A stretch of 64,000 nt of DNA from positions 1 to 64,000 of the forward strand of contig CAITTG010000072.1 of the NCBI GenBank assembly GCA_903895255.1, in the 5' to 3' direction. This document shows, piece after piece, positions 61,984 to 64,000 of this stretch. This stretch comes from an uncultured Verrucomicrobia subdivision 3 bacterium. Its GTDB lineage: Bacteria; Verrucomicrobiota; Verrucomicrobiia; Limisphaerales; UBA11358. Under the pieces are notes generated by a model. The model saw only the letters and a list, made by a program, of their open reading frames with translations, made no database searches and was not told the DNA's origin. The first letter of the stretch is position 1; each line of letters opens with the position of its first letter. The position numbers and the translations under genes were made by a program.

Positions 61984-64000
61984 TTAAGGGTTGCCCACTT
62001 GAAATTGGATTTTGTCTTCGTGGAACCGTTCACGCCCATCCTTGCGCACGGTCAAAACCAGCGCGACTTCGCCGCTGGCCGGGGTGTGGAAGCTGATGGA
62101 GGGCGTGCGAAATTCACCGGGGGGAATGGTGAGGCTGATATCCGCATGTTGCAACACCCGGCCCCGGGCATCCCCCTGCCGGAGTTCCCAGGCCAGGGTG
62201 ATTGCCTCACCAGCGAATTCGTCATTAAAGACCGCCACCTGGCGGGTCACATCGGTGTTGGGCGCCAGCAGGGGTTTTACAGTGGGCCATTCGCCCCGGT
62301 TGTTGCTGCGGGCGTTGGTCCGGTCAAACTCCACATCACAGGCGGCGAGGGGATGGTAGCACTGTTGCAACAATTGAATATTGGGGTTCTGCCAGGGGTG
62401 GGCAATGTCCGGCAGGATGGTCTGGGTCTTTTTACCGGAGTAAAAATGCTTCACTTCCTTTTCCAGAATTTCGGTGGCATTGCTTTCGCCGGGGACGTAA
62501 TTGGGCCAGGCATTGTTGAGCACATAATTGCGCAGGTCGGCATCGCCGGCGAGGCGGCGGGTGCGGATGCTCGTCCCCATCCAGGCGAAGCCCTGCAGGC
62601 TGTTGTCATTCGCCCAAATGGCCTCGGTCTCCCCGTAGGGCCGGTCGGTGCGGGGCTTGCCGCCCTTGACCGGCAGTTTGCTGATGCCACTCACGTAGTG
62701 TTCCATGTTGATAACATCCGGCCCCATCTCGCCCACGCCATCGGCAATGATAACCCGCGTGGGGTCCACGGAGTGGATGACTACCGAGGCATCGCGAATG
62801 GGGTCCTTCCATTCATTGGCGGCGCTCCAGATGACCACGGCGGGGTGGTTGCGGTCCCGCAGCACGAGTTCGCGATCCATGTTGAGCATGTTGGTTTTGC
62901 CGTCAACGTAGCTCTCGCCGCCTTCGGAGCCGCGCAGGGGTGACTCCTCAACAATCATCAAGCCTTGTTCGTCGCAGACCTCCAGCATATAGGGCGTGGG
63001 CGGAATTTGGTGGATGCGCATGACGTTGAAATTGAGGCGCTGCCAGTTGTCCACGGCCTGGGGCCATCCGGGGTGGCCGGCGGTGGGGCGTCCGAAGCCG
63101 GGTTTGCGGCCGTAGGCATCGGTGCCAAAATCGGCCTCCTGCTGGTTGTCGCCGCGCAGGTTGACATGCACGCCATTCAGTTCGTAGTGATTGCCCACGG
63201 CGGCGAACTGCCGGAACCCAAAGCGCTGGCGGAAGCAATTCACGGTTTTGCCGTCCATTTGCACGGCCAGCTCGAGCTGATGCAATTGCGCCTGGTAGCC
63301 CGGGCGATACGGCACATTCGGCCACCAGTAGCTGCCAGACCCGAGGGTCCAGGCCACGGCGGGCAGTTCAACGAGCTGCTGGCTGTGCGCCGGGATCGTG
63401 ACGGCAACCGGAGCCAGGGCGGGATAATTAAATGAGGCCGGACCAGCCGAGCTAAGCCGGGGCACCAACGTGACCGCCGCCGGTTCGTCCGTGTCGTTCA
63501 TCAACGTTACGCCCGCAGACAGGGTGTCCGGGGCCAGCGTGGTTTGCACGAAAACATCCGCCACCCGCACGGGGGGCAGCAACTGCAAATGGACCCCGCG
63601 AAGAATCCCCTCCTCCAGGCCTTTATACCAGGTGGCTCCCTCGGGCACGGTGTACTTGCCTTTCACCATGAATTTTTTACGTCCGGCCACTTCCACCTGC
63701 ACGAGCAACCGGCCACCCGGGGTGGCCAGGGAGGTGAGGTCGGCGGTCACGGGCAACCAGCCATCCACGTGGTGGGCCACCGGAACGAGATTATTCGTGT
63801 CCGGACCGGCAAAAATATCCGCGCCAAAGTTGATGGCATCAAAGGCCAGGTGCACGCGCTGTCCGCGGACCTCCTCCGGAATCATGATCCAGGTCCGATA
63901 GGTGCCCGCGTCACACGTGTAACCCTGGGCGCGCCAGCCGCCGGCGGGCACTTGCATGGGCTGCCAGTCGCCACCCTCGGGTTTAAATTGCCAGACCGTT
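61984..64000 (-). CDS. GH2-family enzyme, 5' end outside window
   Basis: The frame runs from 61984 through base 64000 (about 672 residues), with the start beyond the window edge. An internal ATG at 63957 is not the start, since the frame upstream reads VWQFKPEGGDWQP, typical of a GH2 jelly-roll. Ig-like domain, then the barrel (LNGVHVNLRGDNQQEADFGTDAYG, NFNVMRIHQIPPTPYMLEVCDEQG). The acid/base Glu is in WSAANEW; the nucleophile is likely Glu in PYGETEAIW. It acts on a beta-linked sugar, specificity unknown. Partner of the GH172 gene. Confidence 0.88.
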   Translation of the reverse strand, partial: TVWQFKPEGGDWQPMQVPAGGWRAQGYTCDAGTYRTWIMIPEEVRGQRVHLAFDAINFGADIFAGPDTNNLVPVAHHVDGWLPVTADLTSLATPGGRLLVQVEVAGRKKFMVKGKYTVPEGATWYKGLEEGILRGVHLQLLPPVRVADVFVQTTLAPDTLSAGVTLMNDTDEPAAVTLVPRLSSAGPASFNYPALAPVAVTIPAHSQQLVELPAVAWTLGSGSYWWPNVPYRPGYQAQLHQLELAVQMDGKTVNCFRQRFGFRQFAAVGNHYELNGVHVNLRGDNQQEADFGTDAYGRKPGFGRPTAGHPGWPQAVDNWQRLNFNVMRIHQIPPTPYMLEVCDEQGLMIVEESPLRGSEGGESYVDGKTNMLNMDRELVLRDRNHPAVVIWSAANEWKDPIRDASVVIHSVDPTRVIIADGVGEMGPDVINMEHYVSGISKLPVKGGKPRTDRPYGETEAIWANDNSLQGFAWMGTSIRTRRLAGDADLRNYVLNNAWPNYVPGESNATEILEKEVKHFYSGKKTQTILPDIAHPWQNPNIQLLQQCYHPLAACDVEFDRTNARSNNRGEWPTVKPLLAPNTDVTRQVAVFNDEFAGEAITLAWELRQGDARGRVLQHADISLTIPPGEFRTPSISFHTPASGEVALVLTVRKDGRERFHEDKIQFQVGNP

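Overview
The window is GC-rich and bacterial. It most likely comes from a member of the Verrucomicrobiota of the Pedosphaera/Limisphaera type. I infer this from the gene families: a PEP-CTERM tail, a pseudopilin ending in the H-X9-DG motif, very large repeat and cytochrome fusion proteins, GH2 and GH172 enzymes, a DUF5069 protein and an IF-3 with a long acidic tail. No rRNA, tRNA or CRISPR array was seen.

Layout. 0-0.45 kb: a decayed GxxExxY gene, present again at 46.8 kb as part of a roughly 0.6 kb repeat with inverted ends. 0.5-12.3 kb: envelope and surface genes (an MlaA-hydrolase fusion, small lipoprotein, 1817-residue repeat protein, DUF1573 protein, two ice-binding-like DUF3494 proteins, small membrane protein). 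12.4-22.9 kb: a stress and signalling island (receiver protein, VIT-type transporter, PAS hybrid kinase, CBM48 protein, a yqjD/yqjE/yqjK-like trio, PRC-barrel protein, alcohol dehydrogenase, DUF2934 proteins, Dps, DUF5069). 22.9-30.5 kb: a PocR/AraC regulator and a type II secretion block (E, L-like, M-like, D). 30.7-38.6 kb: a five-gene operon of a Gld-like ABC exporter plus an AsmA-like protein. 39-46.5 kb: DUF4410 lipoprotein, EamA-like carrier, GT21 glycosyltransferase, DUF2851, infC and larB/larC. 47.3-55.8 kb: a GH2 enzyme, a propeller/PA14/diheme cytochrome chimera and membrane proteins. 56-59.6 kb: orphan pseudopilin, ECF sigma pair, YjbQ, hydrolase. 59.6-60.3 kb: three tandem copies of a structured element. 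60.3-64 kb: glutathione peroxidase, GH172 and a GH2 enzyme cut by the window end.

Two signals stand out as possibly undescribed. (1) A palindrome close to ATGGGGTGAACACCCCAT occurs in front of about eleven transcription units between 0.5 and 20.9 kb and at no equivalent place that I saw later. In most cases its centre lies 30.5-32.5 bp upstream of the first base of a -10-like hexamer, with no clear -35. This is the geometry of an activator-dependent promoter, and it ties the envelope and stress genes into one putative regulon. At several of these promoters the predicted RNA start falls on the ATG, so they look leaderless. (2) At 59.6-60.3 kb three tandem copies of a roughly 165-base element each end, on the minus strand, in a terminator. 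They share two interleaved helices, and one helix shows a compensatory base-pair change between copies, which points to a structured RNA.

All calls come from reading the sequence and its translations. No database search was run.
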